Shown here piece after piece: positions 13,646 to 26,100 of a DNA stretch of 64,000 nucleotides (positions are counted from its first letter, which is position 1; each line of letters begins with the position of its first letter). Position numbers and translations under genes: made by a program. The stretch spans positions 121,588-185,587 of the forward strand of contig VWPU01006180.1 in NCBI GenBank assembly GCA_013398955.1, given 5' to 3'. The DNA is from Callaeas wilsoni (Eukaryota; Chordata; Aves; Passeriformes; Callaeidae). The notes below the pieces were generated by a model that was given only the letters and a program-made list of their open reading frames with translations, was not told the DNA's origin and made no database searches.

Positions 13646-15162
13646 AGATTAAGGCAAGTGCCTTTGACTGGTGTATTGAGAAAACTGGTTGACATCAGCA
13701 TAGTCAGCTAGGTAGACCCAAACCTGCTCCCTCCCCAGTGGTATCCTTTGTTTGATTAATGAACGGTGTCAGAAATTAAAAGCAAAGCAGACAATGAGCC
13801 TAGTACATCCTCTACAATCCAATTTCATCTTTTGCTGAGAGCTAATGAAGAGTAAGCAAGAAACTGAGATAAACTGGGTTGATAAGAAGCAGAGCTTGTA
13901 TAACTCCTTGGCTTCATTTGCACAAGTCCTAGAAATGTGTCTGTGAGTAACCACCAGACTAAGATTTATTTGTTTGCTCAACTTGATTAATAATTTTGCA
14001 CTTTTGACTTGGTCTCATGTTTTCTTTACATTTATTCAGATGTTTGAACCAGATAACTAGCAAAAGACAGCTTAAAAGGCATTAAGTAGGCAAATATACA
14101 AACACACCCTGTCATATCTGCCTTGGGTTTTCATGTAAATGACACATGTCAACCTGATCAAGGCATAGGGATGCAATGATTTGCTCTTTGCGAAATTGTT
14201 CACAGACGTGTTTGTGTGAAAGGTTGTTCAAGTAAATTAGTTTCAGTTAATATCACTGTGGAAAAATGGGTAAAGTGCTAAACACACAGGTGGATCCAGT
14301 CAGCCTTTTGTGTATTTTTACCGAATCTCTGGAAAGGGTCAGGGATCACATTTCCCCCTCCAGCAGTAAAAGCCACAGAACTCCTCTTGGTGGCTTTGGG
14401 ACACCAGTTCTTATGTCTCACAGAGGGCAGGGTGTGGTCCTGCCTTGAATTAATTTTTTGGGGTGCAGTTCATGCGGGGGGCAGCAAGTAGTATTTAGGA
14501 AAAAAGTCCTTAATACTTCAGTCTAACTGGTGTATTTTGAGTGCCTGTGCCTAAAGGCTTGTCTGCTTTTCTAGAAACTACCTTTCCCTGAAAAACTTGC
14601 CTGTCTTAAAACTACAGATCTACACTGTTTTTCCTCCTGCTGTGTAGATGACAGGGTTTGTCTGTATAAAAGATGTGTTCAGTGAAATGGAGCACAGACT
14701 TTGAAGCCACGGCTTAGGATGGGACACAATAAAAGGTAGATGGTGCAAACATCATACAGAACCTCCTTGCACAATTTTTATGTATTTTCAGGTGAGCTGG
14801 TAAAGAAAACAAGAGTGCTTGCTAGCCCTGGTGGATGGGCACTCTGCCTCTCCACTCTGAGCACACTTGGGGACCTGAATCAGCCTTCACTTCTGTCATT
14901 TCTACTCACAGAAAAAGTGCTAGTCTTGGTGTCAGCAGAGTTTGTATCCAATAATTGAAGTCTCTGGGGATTTGAAAATCAATTCTTGGCTCCAAGTCCA
15001 GCAATATACTGTATCAGCAGAACTGTGTAACTACACTCTGATTACAGTGGTTATAGTACAAGTTAGTTAACTGCTACCAAAATGAGGGGGTGGAAAGAAA
15101 GACAAGCATTTCATCTTTTAAGTCATCCTGCACTTTTTTCCGTTCAGTGTTCTGCCCTGCTG
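13646..15162. other. Non-coding, mostly unique DNA
   Basis: I see no gene or recognisable repeat. Open frames are all 72 codons or shorter and are unrecognised. Confidence 0.55.
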
Positions 15163-15402
15163 GAAAACAAGAACAAAAACAAACACAACAACAAAAAAAT
15201 AAAAAAAGAAACCAAAACAAAAACAAAACCACCCAACCACCCAACCAACCAACCGACCAACCAACCAACACCAACGACACCAAAAAAACCCCCAAAAAAC
15301 CAAAACCAACCAACTAACCAAAAACCAGCAACAACAACAACAACAACAACAACAACAAACAAAACAACAAACCAAACCAAAAACAACAACAAAAAAACCA
15401 CC
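15163..15402. repeat. A+C-only low-complexity tract
   Basis: Over about 240 bases the plus strand is almost entirely A and C: I count only five G and two T. It passes through distinct zones: an A-rich CAAA part, then repeated CCAA units (about 15230-15270), then A-rich with C runs, then a (CAA)10 array at 15329-15358, then CAAA again. The frames of up to 175 codons that cross it translate to Lys/Asn/Thr/Pro or, on minus, Val/Phe/Cys/Gly runs and are artefacts of composition. It is probably a compound microsatellite, possibly grown from an A-rich retroposon tail. Confidence 0.9.
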
Positions 15403-18400
15403 ATAGATGTTAGTGTGCCTGGGCTAGGTGAAGAGGAAAGATGCAAAATTATGCAGCACAAACAGGGTTCAGATCCAGAGCTTCATAAAGCTTGTTGCTG
15501 TTCATCCAGGAGCTTATCTTTTTTTCCTTTTTTTTTGTTTTTTAATTTTTTCTTTATTTCAGTGAAAATAATTCCAACTAGACAAAAACGAAAAGATGGC
15601 TGCCAATAATTGACATTTTCCAGAGAGAGATTTCTTGATATTTCAAGTTCTACCTGTCAAGTGCTGCCTTAAGACTGTGGTTTTCTAGAAATTCCTGCAC
15701 ATCCTTCTTCTAAGTTGTGAAGAAAATGTCTCTCTGGTTGTCACCAACACTGGACAGTCATCCTACAGGAATGCAGCTCTAAGTGAACTGCAAGCAGTCT
15801 TTTACGCTAGAGCATGGCAGAGGCATTGGCTGGGGAAGATGAGTAGGCTGTATTGAGGACAGCAGCAACAAGAACACTTTGCCTTTTAGCCCTCCTAGAT
15901 GAAGACTAAAAATATTATTCACATCTTTCATATTAAATTGTGTGAAAATAACATGTAAGTGTCAGTTCCGAACGGTGAGAGACCTTCAGAGGGATACGGG
16001 ATGCTGCCCTAGATCACTGACAACTGGAACGGTAGCTGGTAGCAGCCCCACAAGCTGCCCCGCTGGGGGCTGTGTGCTGATTCCATCTGACTGGACATCT
16101 CATATCTGTCTCTGCAAACAAATATTCATGGTTTCATGCAAGTGGACATTTCTCATTTGCTATACACAACCCCATGAAAGATTTGTCAAGGTGGGAGAGC
16201 AACATTAATGTGTGAAGAATGATGAGCATCTTGTAGAGTCAGAACTGCAGCTTTTAATGAAATAAAGCTATTGATAAATAGAAATAAATCCAAAGATTTT
16301 ACATTCACTTTAAATTCGGGAGACTGTAATATATTATGTGGAAGTCGAGAAGAACTCCATCTTTTTCACTACATATTTTGTACTTTAGCTGCAAGATAAG
16401 GTATTGCTGATATCTATTATTTAAATGGAGTTATTATTCTCCAAATCATATGAGAAATTAATTTTGAGAATCAAAATAACGACCAACTATTCTACATGTA
16501 ATTACAATATACTCAGAACATACATTAAATTGTTCATTTACATGTTTGATGAAATATTTTTCTTTTGAAACTGTTCAAACCTTGAGGGAAGTCACTGAGG
16601 ATTGCACAAGGACAGCCTTCACTGTGACCGTTATACACCCATAACATATTCAAAATACATTCCAATCTTCTTTGCTATAACCTATCTAAAATTTATGCAA
16701 ATTTCAGGACTAGAGCTGAATCCTCACTAGTCCAGGATAAACTGTCAGAGCACTGTGGAGGGATTTGACCAAGCAGTTCCAATTAATATCATACTAAATC
16801 CCTATGCACAGCTTTAAAAATTGAGCCCTGAAGGACTAACCTGTTTGCCTACATTCTTTATTATTATTGTTACATCAACAGGATTTGTAGAAATAGGTAA
16901 CATCAGTTCATCACTGCCACCACCTGGTTAAACTCTCAAACTCTATATTCCAAATACAGGTATCAGAAAGGTAGCAAAGGGGTGAAACAAAGAAGAAGCA
17001 AATCTTGGGGGTAATCACCCTAGGCCAGTGCTTTAATGTGAAATGGAAAGGTGAAGACCCACAAAATATCTTCCAGTCTGCCTAGACTGAAAAGATAAGA
17101 CCAAATCTCCAGAGATGTAGGTGGCTTGGATTGGCTTTTTTTTTTTTTGCTCAAGTGATTGATTGATTGATTGGTTGTGGGTGTTTTACAAAGCGTAAAC
17201 TGAGACTGGCCAGTTTAGGTAAACCTGGCTAGACAATAATAGATAATAATAAGAGAATAATATTATCCTTCAGATCATGGTTGGTCCACTAAACTATTTG
17301 ATATAGTAACACTGGGATTGATCTGCATTGCTCTGCGTGTTGATAACTATTTGCCTTCCTAAACAAGACGCTTAGGACTAAACTGATAGCTGAAGGTCTG
17401 TCCCTTATTTCCACCCTTCCCTCTCTTCCTGATACCCAGATAAATGTCTTTGGGCCATTTCTCTTCCAGGAACAAATTTTACTCATCCTAAATCTTTAAT
17501 CCTGTTTTACAATGTCACCTTTTTAATCCTGCACCGATTCAGTCCTTGCCCCAGCTAGAGATCTGCCTGTTGTTAATCAGGCAGTGCCAGCAATACCTGA
17601 GAACCGTTGGGAGTGAGAGGTACCCACCACAGCACAGGAGCTGGCATGTGGCAGAGTGTACACATAAAGGAGTGTATCCCAACACTTCAGCACTTACTAC
17701 TTCCATAAATGTTGCCATGTTCTTCAGGTATGTGGTGTTTTAATGTAATTTTTAGCAGGGAATTCCAAGGGCAAATGGGAAGAATCTACATCGATGTTGA
17801 CTGAGAACTGGGTATTGGCTTTTGGGCTGAGTTCCCTGAAGAAGGATTCTTTGCTTCAGGCCATTTCTGCTGTTCAAGGACTAACACATTTCATGCAATT
17901 TTAATAATTGTTATTAAAAATATACCACATTTTTAGGTCACTGGTTTCTTCCTGGTGGAAAACTGCAATGCGAGATTCCCTGCAAGCTACCAGTTAGAAT
18001 GAAAAGTCAATATAAATGTAAAAAATTAGGAACAATAATCTGAACAGTGGGAATGTGGCTAAAGTCACTGTTTTGTTGATGGTTTTATTCCAAACCACCC
18101 CCCACCCCTTCCCTTAGCTTGGCACCTTTTATATAACTTACATTATCACAACTGTCTTTGTGCCAGGAGGAGTGAAGTACTCTCCTGTTCCAAGCTTCTG
18201 CTACTTTAGATAAGCCAGCAATAATTATTTCTGAGTGAAACAAAATTAACCCTCACAATGGAGCCTGAGTCCATAGTTGTGTTCCAATTTGGAAGTCATT
18301 TGTCTTGGGATACAAAGGCCCCGATTCCCCATAGTACCAAACTGGGTTCTTACAGACTCAGTTATACTGGCAACTCAAAAATCTTAAGCCCACTACTATA

Positions 18401-18607
18401 AATCTGTCATCACTGTTTTATTTTAACTCCACTGTGAGAATTATGCATTGGAAACAAAGCATAGATGAAGCCTATTTCCTCATCTATTTCCAAACTGGAG
18501 TCATAGTTGCCTGGTACCTTTACAGTCATAGGGACTACCTCTGTGAGTCAGGATTTTTGTGTGCCTGCTTTGACATGTACAGCCCAAAGTTTAAATAAGA
18601 CACAACA
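15403..18607. other. Non-coding, mostly unique DNA
   Basis: I see no gene. The stretch contains a T-rich patch at 15519-15555, a T13 run at 17136-17148 and a short (GATT)4 at 17157-17172. Open frames are all 88 codons or shorter and none is recognisable. Confidence 0.55.
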
Positions 18608-18718
18608 GAGGATCAAAAAAAAAAAAAAAATAAACAAAGAGATAAGAGGTAAAAAAAAAAAAGAGTAAAAGGGTGAAAGAAAAGGATGAGATGAAAAGCA
18701 TAAGAGACAAAGGAGAGG
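18608..18718. repeat. Purine-rich tract with two poly(A) runs
   Basis: The plus strand is nearly all purine for about 110 bases, with an A16 run at 18615-18630 and an A12 run at 18651-18662, followed by mixed AAAGG and GAGA sequence. This looks like a decayed poly(A) tail or a polypurine simple repeat. I see no recognisable retroposon body upstream that would make it a processed copy. Confidence 0.75.
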
Positions 18719-20389
18719 CTACTAAGTGACCTCTTGAAGTCCCTGTTTCCTACAATTTCGTAGCAGATAATAGAGGGTCTTGTTTTAGCAAACTCTATTT
18801 CCACCTACACATTTTCCTTGCCTGTATATGGAGACAGTTTAATGCTTCTATTCTGATGGGAAAAGTGCAGCACAGCAGAAATAAGGAATACCAAGTGTGT
18901 TCTCTAGCTTTAGGTCAACACAGGGGAATGACAGAAGTTGTCATTTAAAAGTAACATTTGCTGAATCCCTATGAAATTATAAAAAACAGACGTAATAACA
19001 GAAAAGGAAAATAACAGACAACTCTAAAGAAAAAGAAATAATTGTAGTTTCTCTGCTTTAAAGTGTTTTGTGACAGTTACATATGCCAGCATAGAGTATG
19101 ACATATTTATCTCAACCTGAGAAAGAGCGGTACCTGTGAAGAACTTGTCATGGTACACCCATCTTCCTATTCCATAATCTCTTAACAAGTGCAGCTCTTC
19201 TGGCTGATAAGAAGCAGCATTTCTGCTGACCCCTCCCACTGAGGAAATGAGAAAAGCCATGGTGACAAGCAAAAGTATAACTCTGCTGTATTACCACAAA
19301 GAGGCTCAGACAGCCAATAATCCTGAACCAGTCATGACAACCTGTAGAGAGCTGGACATCTGTTGAAGGTGTGTTTGAAAACACAGCATAGACATACCTA
19401 CCTAATTCTTCACACTCATGAATAAGTCATATTATACTGCTCCTGTGAAATCTAGCATTCTCCTCTTCCCAGTTATCTGCGGGTGTGCAATTAGAAGTGA
19501 AGTAGGCAGACAGATGTTGAGCAAGCAGTGAGACGTCACCATTCATCATCAGCCAGCAGATACTGAACTTGGCTGACTACCCCAGCTTAGTCAGAGAGTT
19601 TGGCACACTGTCTCTCAGCACTGGGTTTTTCACTCAGGATCTTAAATTGTACTAAGGGTTCACTCCGTAAATCATGTAAAATAGGGGGATGGGAATGGCT
19701 TCACTTTTTGCCATCAAGCAAAGTTATAAGAATTTCAGACCTTTTACAAGTAGTGTTGCTGCTCTGTTTAAGTGTCACCTTTCATCTCTAGATAAGATCA
19801 CTGCCTATTCAAAAGAGAAAAGGGCATCTGGCCAGCTATTAAATTGAATTCCTTTCCTCCATCCTGCATGTGCTTAGTCTTGCATACAAAGCATAAAAAG
19901 CGAAACCAAAGGTCTAATAGATGGGACCATAAGGAGCTTCACATGCCATCTCTGAGTAAAACATCAAACAAAGACTTCTGGGAGCTCAGAAACATGTCAT
20001 CATATGTGGTATTTCTCTTGTTAGCAGCAAAGCTGTCTCTAATGCACAGCACACTTAGCAAATCAAGAATGCTTCAGGCCAAATTTGGGTAAAAGCTAAA
20101 GCTTTGCCTCCCACAGGTTTTATCTGCAGCTGCTGAAGCAAACATTTCTACCTCCCCTCCCTCACTGAAGGAGATTGTGTTTCAGAGCATTGTTTTCTGT
20201 AGACACTTATTAACCCTGTTGAATATAGAGCAGGGGATTGCAATCAATATCTATTGATTAGCAGTGCTGCAGTAATCCTTAGGCCTTGGTCATTTTGGTC
20301 TGTTGACTAGGACTTGGTACACAGCAGTGCCCTTTTCAGGAGACGTTGATATGCATGTAAGGACGTGGGAGAGGCAGGAGGGAAGGTTA
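18719..20389. other. Non-coding, mostly unique DNA
   Basis: I see no gene. Open frames are 82 codons or shorter, overlap on both strands and are unrecognised. Confidence 0.55.
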
Positions 20390-20760
20390 GCGTGAAGTCA
20401 AGTGTTTATACATTACAGGAAATTCCTGGTGAGGTGATGGCAGCTTTTATCATAGCCTGACAGAGTCCAGGGTTTAAATCATACAAGCGCACATCAAATC
20501 AAAAACCTTCTCAAAACTATGTTGAAAAACAGAATCCATTATTCGGTGATTGCAAACAATAATAAGCTTTGCCTGGGTAGAAAAATAATCAAAAATTCTT
20601 GCAAGCTGATCTCGTCCAATTAACAGTAATATGATAGAGTTTCCCGGATCGTTTGTTTTCTCTCTTTGCTCATCCTTTCTGCTCAGAACTGAATGTATTT
20701 TGACATAGCACCTATTTCCAATAGGGAACTGCCTTCTCCAAGTCATGTCTCTTGCGCTGC
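20390..20760. other. Candidate conserved non-coding element
   Basis: This block keeps several CpGs in otherwise AT-rich DNA (near 20490, 20542, 20611 and 20645-20650) and contains TAAT-type and AATAAT motifs, a texture typical of vertebrate conserved enhancers. A 90-codon minus frame (20474-20746) matches nothing I know. The call is an inference from composition only. Cross-species alignment is needed to confirm it. Confidence 0.2.
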
Positions 20761-21739
20761 AGCCAAGCTACAAAGACACCTATTTATTCAGAGAAGAGCT
20801 TAACTTTTTTTTTTTTTTACATCGGTTCATTTTGTTCTTCTGCTAGCTTTCATTAAGCTTTGACTTCAGTCTCTGATTTACATGCAGGGTTGGTGTACCT
20901 TGGGAAGAACCTAGAGTATCCTTTCTGCAGCTGCCCACCACATTTCCCCTCCAACTCACAACACCTGCATAGCGGACACCAAGTTTGAACTTCCAGAAAA
21001 TAAAAAAGAAATTGCAATATCTTTTTTATTTAATATTCCAGTCTGAAAACAATGGCAATTCAGAACTGCTGATTCAGGAGCTGTCCTTTTGGTATGTGAG
21101 CATTGACCTCCAGGAGAGGTATAGGGTAGACAGCTGAGGACAGAATTAACTTTAGCTAACTCCAAGTAGGTTTTGAACCCTCATGAATGAGAGCCCTTTG
21201 AAAATCAAAATATCAGAGTGTATAAAAATATACATATTTTTATACATATTTTGGTCCTTGCATTTTTAAGAAAAATGCATTTAAAGAACTTGTTCCTAGA
21301 AGAGCTTGAAATACTGGAGATATATATGCATATGCATGTATACTAGTAATATGCAATTGTGTCTGTGTATTTTTTCCTGAATTTCATGAGATCAGTCCGA
21401 TGGATGGCTACAATTAAATGTCAGAGAAAATTAATAAGATCTTTGATTATGCAATTGACTTCCTGGTGATAGGATGTGACTGGAACAATCCGTCTGCCAG
21501 GACATCATAATTTTTTTTCATATTGAATTAGAGTACTGCAATAATTCTGAAACAAGAGTCATTTGACCTTCATGTTTCTATCATCCACTCCTGTCTCTAT
21601 CTTTTTCCTCTGTCTGAAGAGAGCTTACTACAAACACTATCTGGAAAGGAAACAGTCTGGGAAAAAAAGCATCTGAATGTCATTTAACTATGGAGTTCCT
21701 TCCCACGGACTACATAGCAAGCAGGTTTTCCACCTGCTC
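20761..21739. other. Non-coding DNA with a perfect AT inverted repeat
   Basis: No gene is seen. A T14 run lies at 20805-20818. At 21221-21231 and 21234-21244 an 11-bp perfect inverted repeat (TATAAAAATAT / ATATTTTTATA) has only a 2-bp spacer. Alternating purine-pyrimidine sequence (ATATATATGCATATGCATG) lies near 21320-21340. Confidence 0.6.
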
Positions 21740-22045
21740 AGTTACTCGTCCAAGGTACCAGTTACTGACCTGTCCCCAGCTAGACTTTGTACCAGCAATC
21801 ACAGTCCTCTGGGCCTGGCTGCTCAGTCAGTTTTCAACCCACCTTGCTGTCCACCCACCAAAACCGTACCTTGTCAGCTTTTCTATAAGGATGCTATGGA
21901 GACAGTGTCAGAAATCTTGTTAAAGTGAAGGTAAATGGCACCCACTGCTCTCCCACCCTCCACCAAGCTGGCCGTCACCTCAGTGCACAAGGTTATCAGG
22001 TTCATTCAGCATGACCTCCCACTTGTAAAGCACGTTGGTGTGAGA
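21740..22045 (-). mobile_element. CR1 LINE fragment, reverse-transcriptase core (minus)
   Basis: Read on the minus strand, this is a decayed piece of CR1 ORF2. It covers the part that in intact elements encodes the palm region from around the 'S-K-A-F-D-T-V' block to just before the G-V-P-Q-G block. On the plus strand the clearest landmarks are GACAGTGTCAGAAATCTTGT near 21901-21920, TCAGTTTTCAACCCACC near 21828 and TATCAGGTTCATTCAGCATG near 21995. The reading frame is broken by indels and stops, so it is non-functional. It is 5'- and 3'-truncated relative to a full element. It lies upstream (in plus coordinates) of another minus CR1 piece at 22.57-23.15 kb. The order of the parts is wrong for a single element, so these are two insertions or a rearranged one. 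Confidence 0.8.
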
Positions 22046-22569
22046 GAATACTTCCACCTTCACAGGAATAATAGCAAGAGAATATGCTAACAGGCAGAGT
22101 GAGTTACAAACACAGGCACATAAATACCTGAAAACAGCTTATATCTGCATATCTGCTCAATGTGCACTTTTGCTGCAGCTAAATGTAATTATATTCATTG
22201 TACTCTGGGAGTCATTGTCTGATATGTCTAGTGTATGATCCAAGAATAATGTTTGTTTTCTGTGAGGTAGTTTATGCCTTACTGGAGCTCTCATTGACCT
22301 AAAGCTCATGGGCTTAGGGTCTTCATATAATATACCGGGAAAAAAGAAACAGGATAAAAAAAAATAAACAAGAACATAAGAACAGAATAAATGTGCTATT
22401 AAGTAACAGAATGGCTCATCCTGTATAATATTCATTCAACAGCAGTAGGACATGATATTTAAGGCCAGCACACGAGTCTGGTCATATTTTGCTCTCTGTT
22501 CCTCTCATATTTCCCCAGCATCTCAAAATGCTGTATTAGGGAAATTAGAGCATGCAACCTTTCTTAGCA
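22046..22569. other. Spacer between two CR1 fragments
   Basis: No gene or clear repeat. The minus-strand open frame of 92 codons at 22157-22435 is unrecognised. The part after about 22450 could still belong to the following CR1 3' end, but I cannot align it with confidence. Confidence 0.4.
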
Positions 22570-23155
22570 CTTTTAGCATCCATTTCAGAACCTGCTGTCC
22601 ATAAATCTGTCTAAATTCTCCTTGGCCCTGCCATTACTCTCTGCCTTACAACCTCCTGTAGCAACAAATTACACACCGTGTAAATATGCAGTCTCTTTCA
22701 TCTGTTTTAAAATGACCCCTTTCTAGTTTTACTGAGCGTTCCCTAACTCATGCAGGGAGAACTGAAGCAACGGTTAATTCAGATTGTCCATCGCCTTTGT
22801 GATAATGTAAACTTTTTCATATCCCCATATAGCTTTCTTTCAGTTCCCCTTCCCAAGACAGCTTCTTCATTGTCTTGACAATTTTAGCTGCCTCTCCCTG
22901 TGCCTTTCTTGAACACCTCCATATTCCTTTTGAGATGTAGTGGCCAGAGATGCAAACCAATGTTTTTTTGTAGTGTCAAAATGGTGTCTTCTGTTTTTTT
23001 CTGAATACTTGACCTGACAACGTCCAGCATCATGATGACACTTTTTGTTTGCTGCTGCACATCAAGCTGCTGATTTCAGAGCAATATCTAAGAGTGACTC
23101 TAAGATCTTTTTGCAGAGTTGAAATTGCCAGGTCTGCGTTCTGAGAAGATAGACA
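22570..23155 (-). mobile_element. Old CR1-type LINE 3' end (minus)
   Basis: On the minus strand this resembles the 3' part of ORF2 and the start of the 3' UTR of an old CR1 lineage widespread in turtles, crocodilians and birds. Plus-strand landmarks, in order, are the block around CCATAAATCTGTCTAAATTC (22600), the ACAACCTCCTGTAGCAACAA block (22649), the CCTTTTGAGATGTAGTGGCC block (22926), which in intact copies is the complement of the conserved 'W-S-P-H-L' codons, and the GCTGCTGCACATCAAGCTGC block (23051). Frames are destroyed by stops and indels. Divergence looks high, so the insertion is ancient. I cannot give a subfamily name. Confidence 0.7.
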
Positions 23156-26100
23156 GGATAATGAGCCAGGCATGATATATAGGAAAGCTCTTATTTAGAA
23201 GCAAAACTGAGCAAATCAAGACAAGATAATCTGTACTATCCTGATACTCAGGAGCCCACTTCATTCCTCATCTCTACCTGTAACCCTGTAACTCTCCCAC
23301 CTGCTCCTGTTCATTCTCCTTAGTCAAAATGGAAGCCCAAGCCATGCACCAGTCCTCCTCCTGACTCCCAGTTTCCCCATTTCCTTACTCCTCTTATCCA
23401 TTTGCCATACATCCCACTTCCCACTCGCAAGCCCTGAAACCAGGATACATAACTCATGAATCCTCCATACCAAACCCAGACTCCCACAAAATGCCTCCTT
23501 GCCATTCTTTCCTTTTACCAGGATTCCTGCCTTTTAGTTTACTATTTTTTCCAGCCTTCGGCTGTACATTTCCTATGTTTTCCCTAGATCTTGGGGCCTT
23601 CCCAGATCATAAAACACACTGCTTGATGAACGCTACAGTGGATGTTAAGGAGTCTGCAGCAAGACATCATAAGAGCCATTTGTTGTTGCCTTACAGATCA
23701 GGAAGTTAGTACAAGCCAGCTCTTCCATGGCAATTCTCTGTCCTATCCCAGGCTTTGCCTTCTATGGAAGATCATAGAAAATTGCTTTTGCTTTTTCCAT
23801 GAGAAAAGTGAATTGCCTCCTATATGTTCCAGAAATGCAAGCCATTTATCCCTGTGTCTGTTTACACTCGTGTCTGTAAAGAAAGTAGAGAATATATATG
23901 CAGAAATGGGTTGTAGCCATATGCACACCCCAGGTGACTGACCAGACTCTTTTTTTGTCTATTTAGTTCCTATAAAGACTGTAGCTGAGTCACAGAGATA
24001 AAGCAACTCTTACCTTGTCCTTATAACACACCCTGGGATTAGGGGAGCTGTCCTGATAGAGCAGAGGATTGTGCTTTCCCTGGGGACCACTCAACATGCA
24101 CAAGAGTTGCCATTTTCCAGGCTGAAATGAGCTAGAAGGGGAACTGATAGTAATCAAGATGCCAATAGTACAGCTAGGGTTAGGAAGAAAATGTGGGGAA
24201 AGAAGGTTCTGCAACACTTCCAGTCTAATTAGGTAGTGAGAGAGAGTTGCTGAATCAAACAGGTCAAAGTACTATAACTAACAGAATTTTGCATGTTTGG
24301 CCTTGCAACCAGATGTCTGAGACTTTGTGGTGATTCTTCTGACGCTGACTGCTTTTTGTAATACATGTTCCATTATTTCAGTGAAAATAAGCAGATGCAG
24401 TGAATGAGATTTGGACCTTTATTCTCAGAAATGTCGAGTAGATCTGCCAATTAAAAAGATATTCTGCTTGATTCTCATGTTAAGTAGCATCACCCTGTTT
24501 TGGGGTTGGTGGCCTCGCTCATGCTTTGTCACAAGCTTTCGTGAGAAGAGAGATACCCTTGATCTCCTAGCAGTATCTATACTTGCTTCTGAAGTAGGGT
24601 CACAGAGGCTCTGACTTGTGTGTGACTCCTGCGTGTCAGCTCAGCTGCTCAGATGGCCACTTGCTCCAAGAACATGGGATCTGCAAGGTATAATACCTAA
24701 GATCATTGTGGACTTACTTAAAAATAAGAGGATTCATCATTATTTAAGACTGGAATTTACTTCTTTATTGTGAGATAATAAATGCAATGGATCATGCCTG
24801 ATCTATAATTCTCTCCTTGAGAAAATCAGAACAGTTTTGGGCATTTTTGTCAGTCCCATTTGTTGTATTTTCTAACTCTTTTCCGTGCATTCACCTCTCA
24901 GTAATCATTGGTAATTATCAGCAGGTAAGGAAGCAATAGAACTCACAGGACATGATTGAAATGAAGTATATAGAAGGACTGAGAAATTAAAATAAAAGTT
25001 CCATATATACATTTTTTAAGGAACAAATTTTCCTCTTTCAGAGTACGTCATGCTTTAGCTATTCAAGTTGAAGAGCAAAAAGCTGAGTGAGAGGGACTTT
25101 TCCACACTTCATACCTGCAGGATTCCTCTGCTATTTATCACTGACTGCTTCAAGGGACCACAGGTCTGATCCAGAATACAATTCCTGTGCACAGATAAAC
25201 TGAAGGCTAAAAGCCAGATCTCAACATGCAGTCAACTCCTACACTTGCTGCAGCAATGTTTACTTTAATACTTATAAATCTAGTGACAACATAGTTGCGG
25301 CTTACTGATGTATCTCATAGCACCATAGGAAAAGTTCACCTCTGAAGAGTAGAAATAGGGAAACTTAGGCTTCGACTGTGCCAAAATGTCTCAAATTCAA
25401 TTTTCAGAAAGTTTTTTCTCATCTTTATCTCCATGCATTGAGACATCTAGAGTTTGCAAGCGTTTTATTGATTCCTCATTCATATATGCGAAGTACAGTT
25501 CTTTGTACTTTTCCCTACAAAATGAATGAATACCGATGCATGCTCTCAGTGTATACACCCCAGAGACTGCACCTGTTTCATGCTACACAGCAAGTACCAC
25601 TGTGTGGAAAATCAGCACCTGACAACCAAACAGCACGCGGCCTTTAGAACAACTCTTATAGAAAAAATCTTGCAAAAGTGAATTATTTTCATTCAAGTGA
25701 AAGAAATTAATTTTGTTTCACAGTAATAACACATTCAGGAGTTGCAAAGAAATCTATGCATGAACAAGTTTAAACTGCTCCCTGGCAGTGGAAGTGGAAG
25801 AAGGCCAGCTGAACAAAATAACACAATAATCATTTCTACCCACAAAAAATATATCATGCAGCTTGTATTTAGAAAGTAAGCCAAGCTCTCACTGCTCAGG
25901 GCTTTTCCTGCTGTCTCTGTTTCTCCAGATGTGAGGTTTTCTGGGCTTAGATTTGCTTTTTCAGATTTCTTTCAGCTGTTTTGTTTTCTATTTTCTTTGT
26001 ACAGAATGGGGTTAATGAGAAGGAGACTTTATGTCCTTATACTGAAGTAAATGTAGGAACAGGGGCCTGAAATAAAGTTGGTCCTTCCTAGTGATTTATA

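Noticed and set aside
15464..15476. GGTTCAGATCC, similar to a tRNA B box
   Set aside because: No A box, acceptor stem or cloverleaf could be made around it.
15082..15609. 175-codon open frame, rich in Lys, Asn, Thr and Pro, and minus frames rich in Val, Phe, Cys and Gly
   Set aside because: They cross the A+C-only tract. Absence of T and G removes stop codons in every plus frame, so the openness is a composition artefact.
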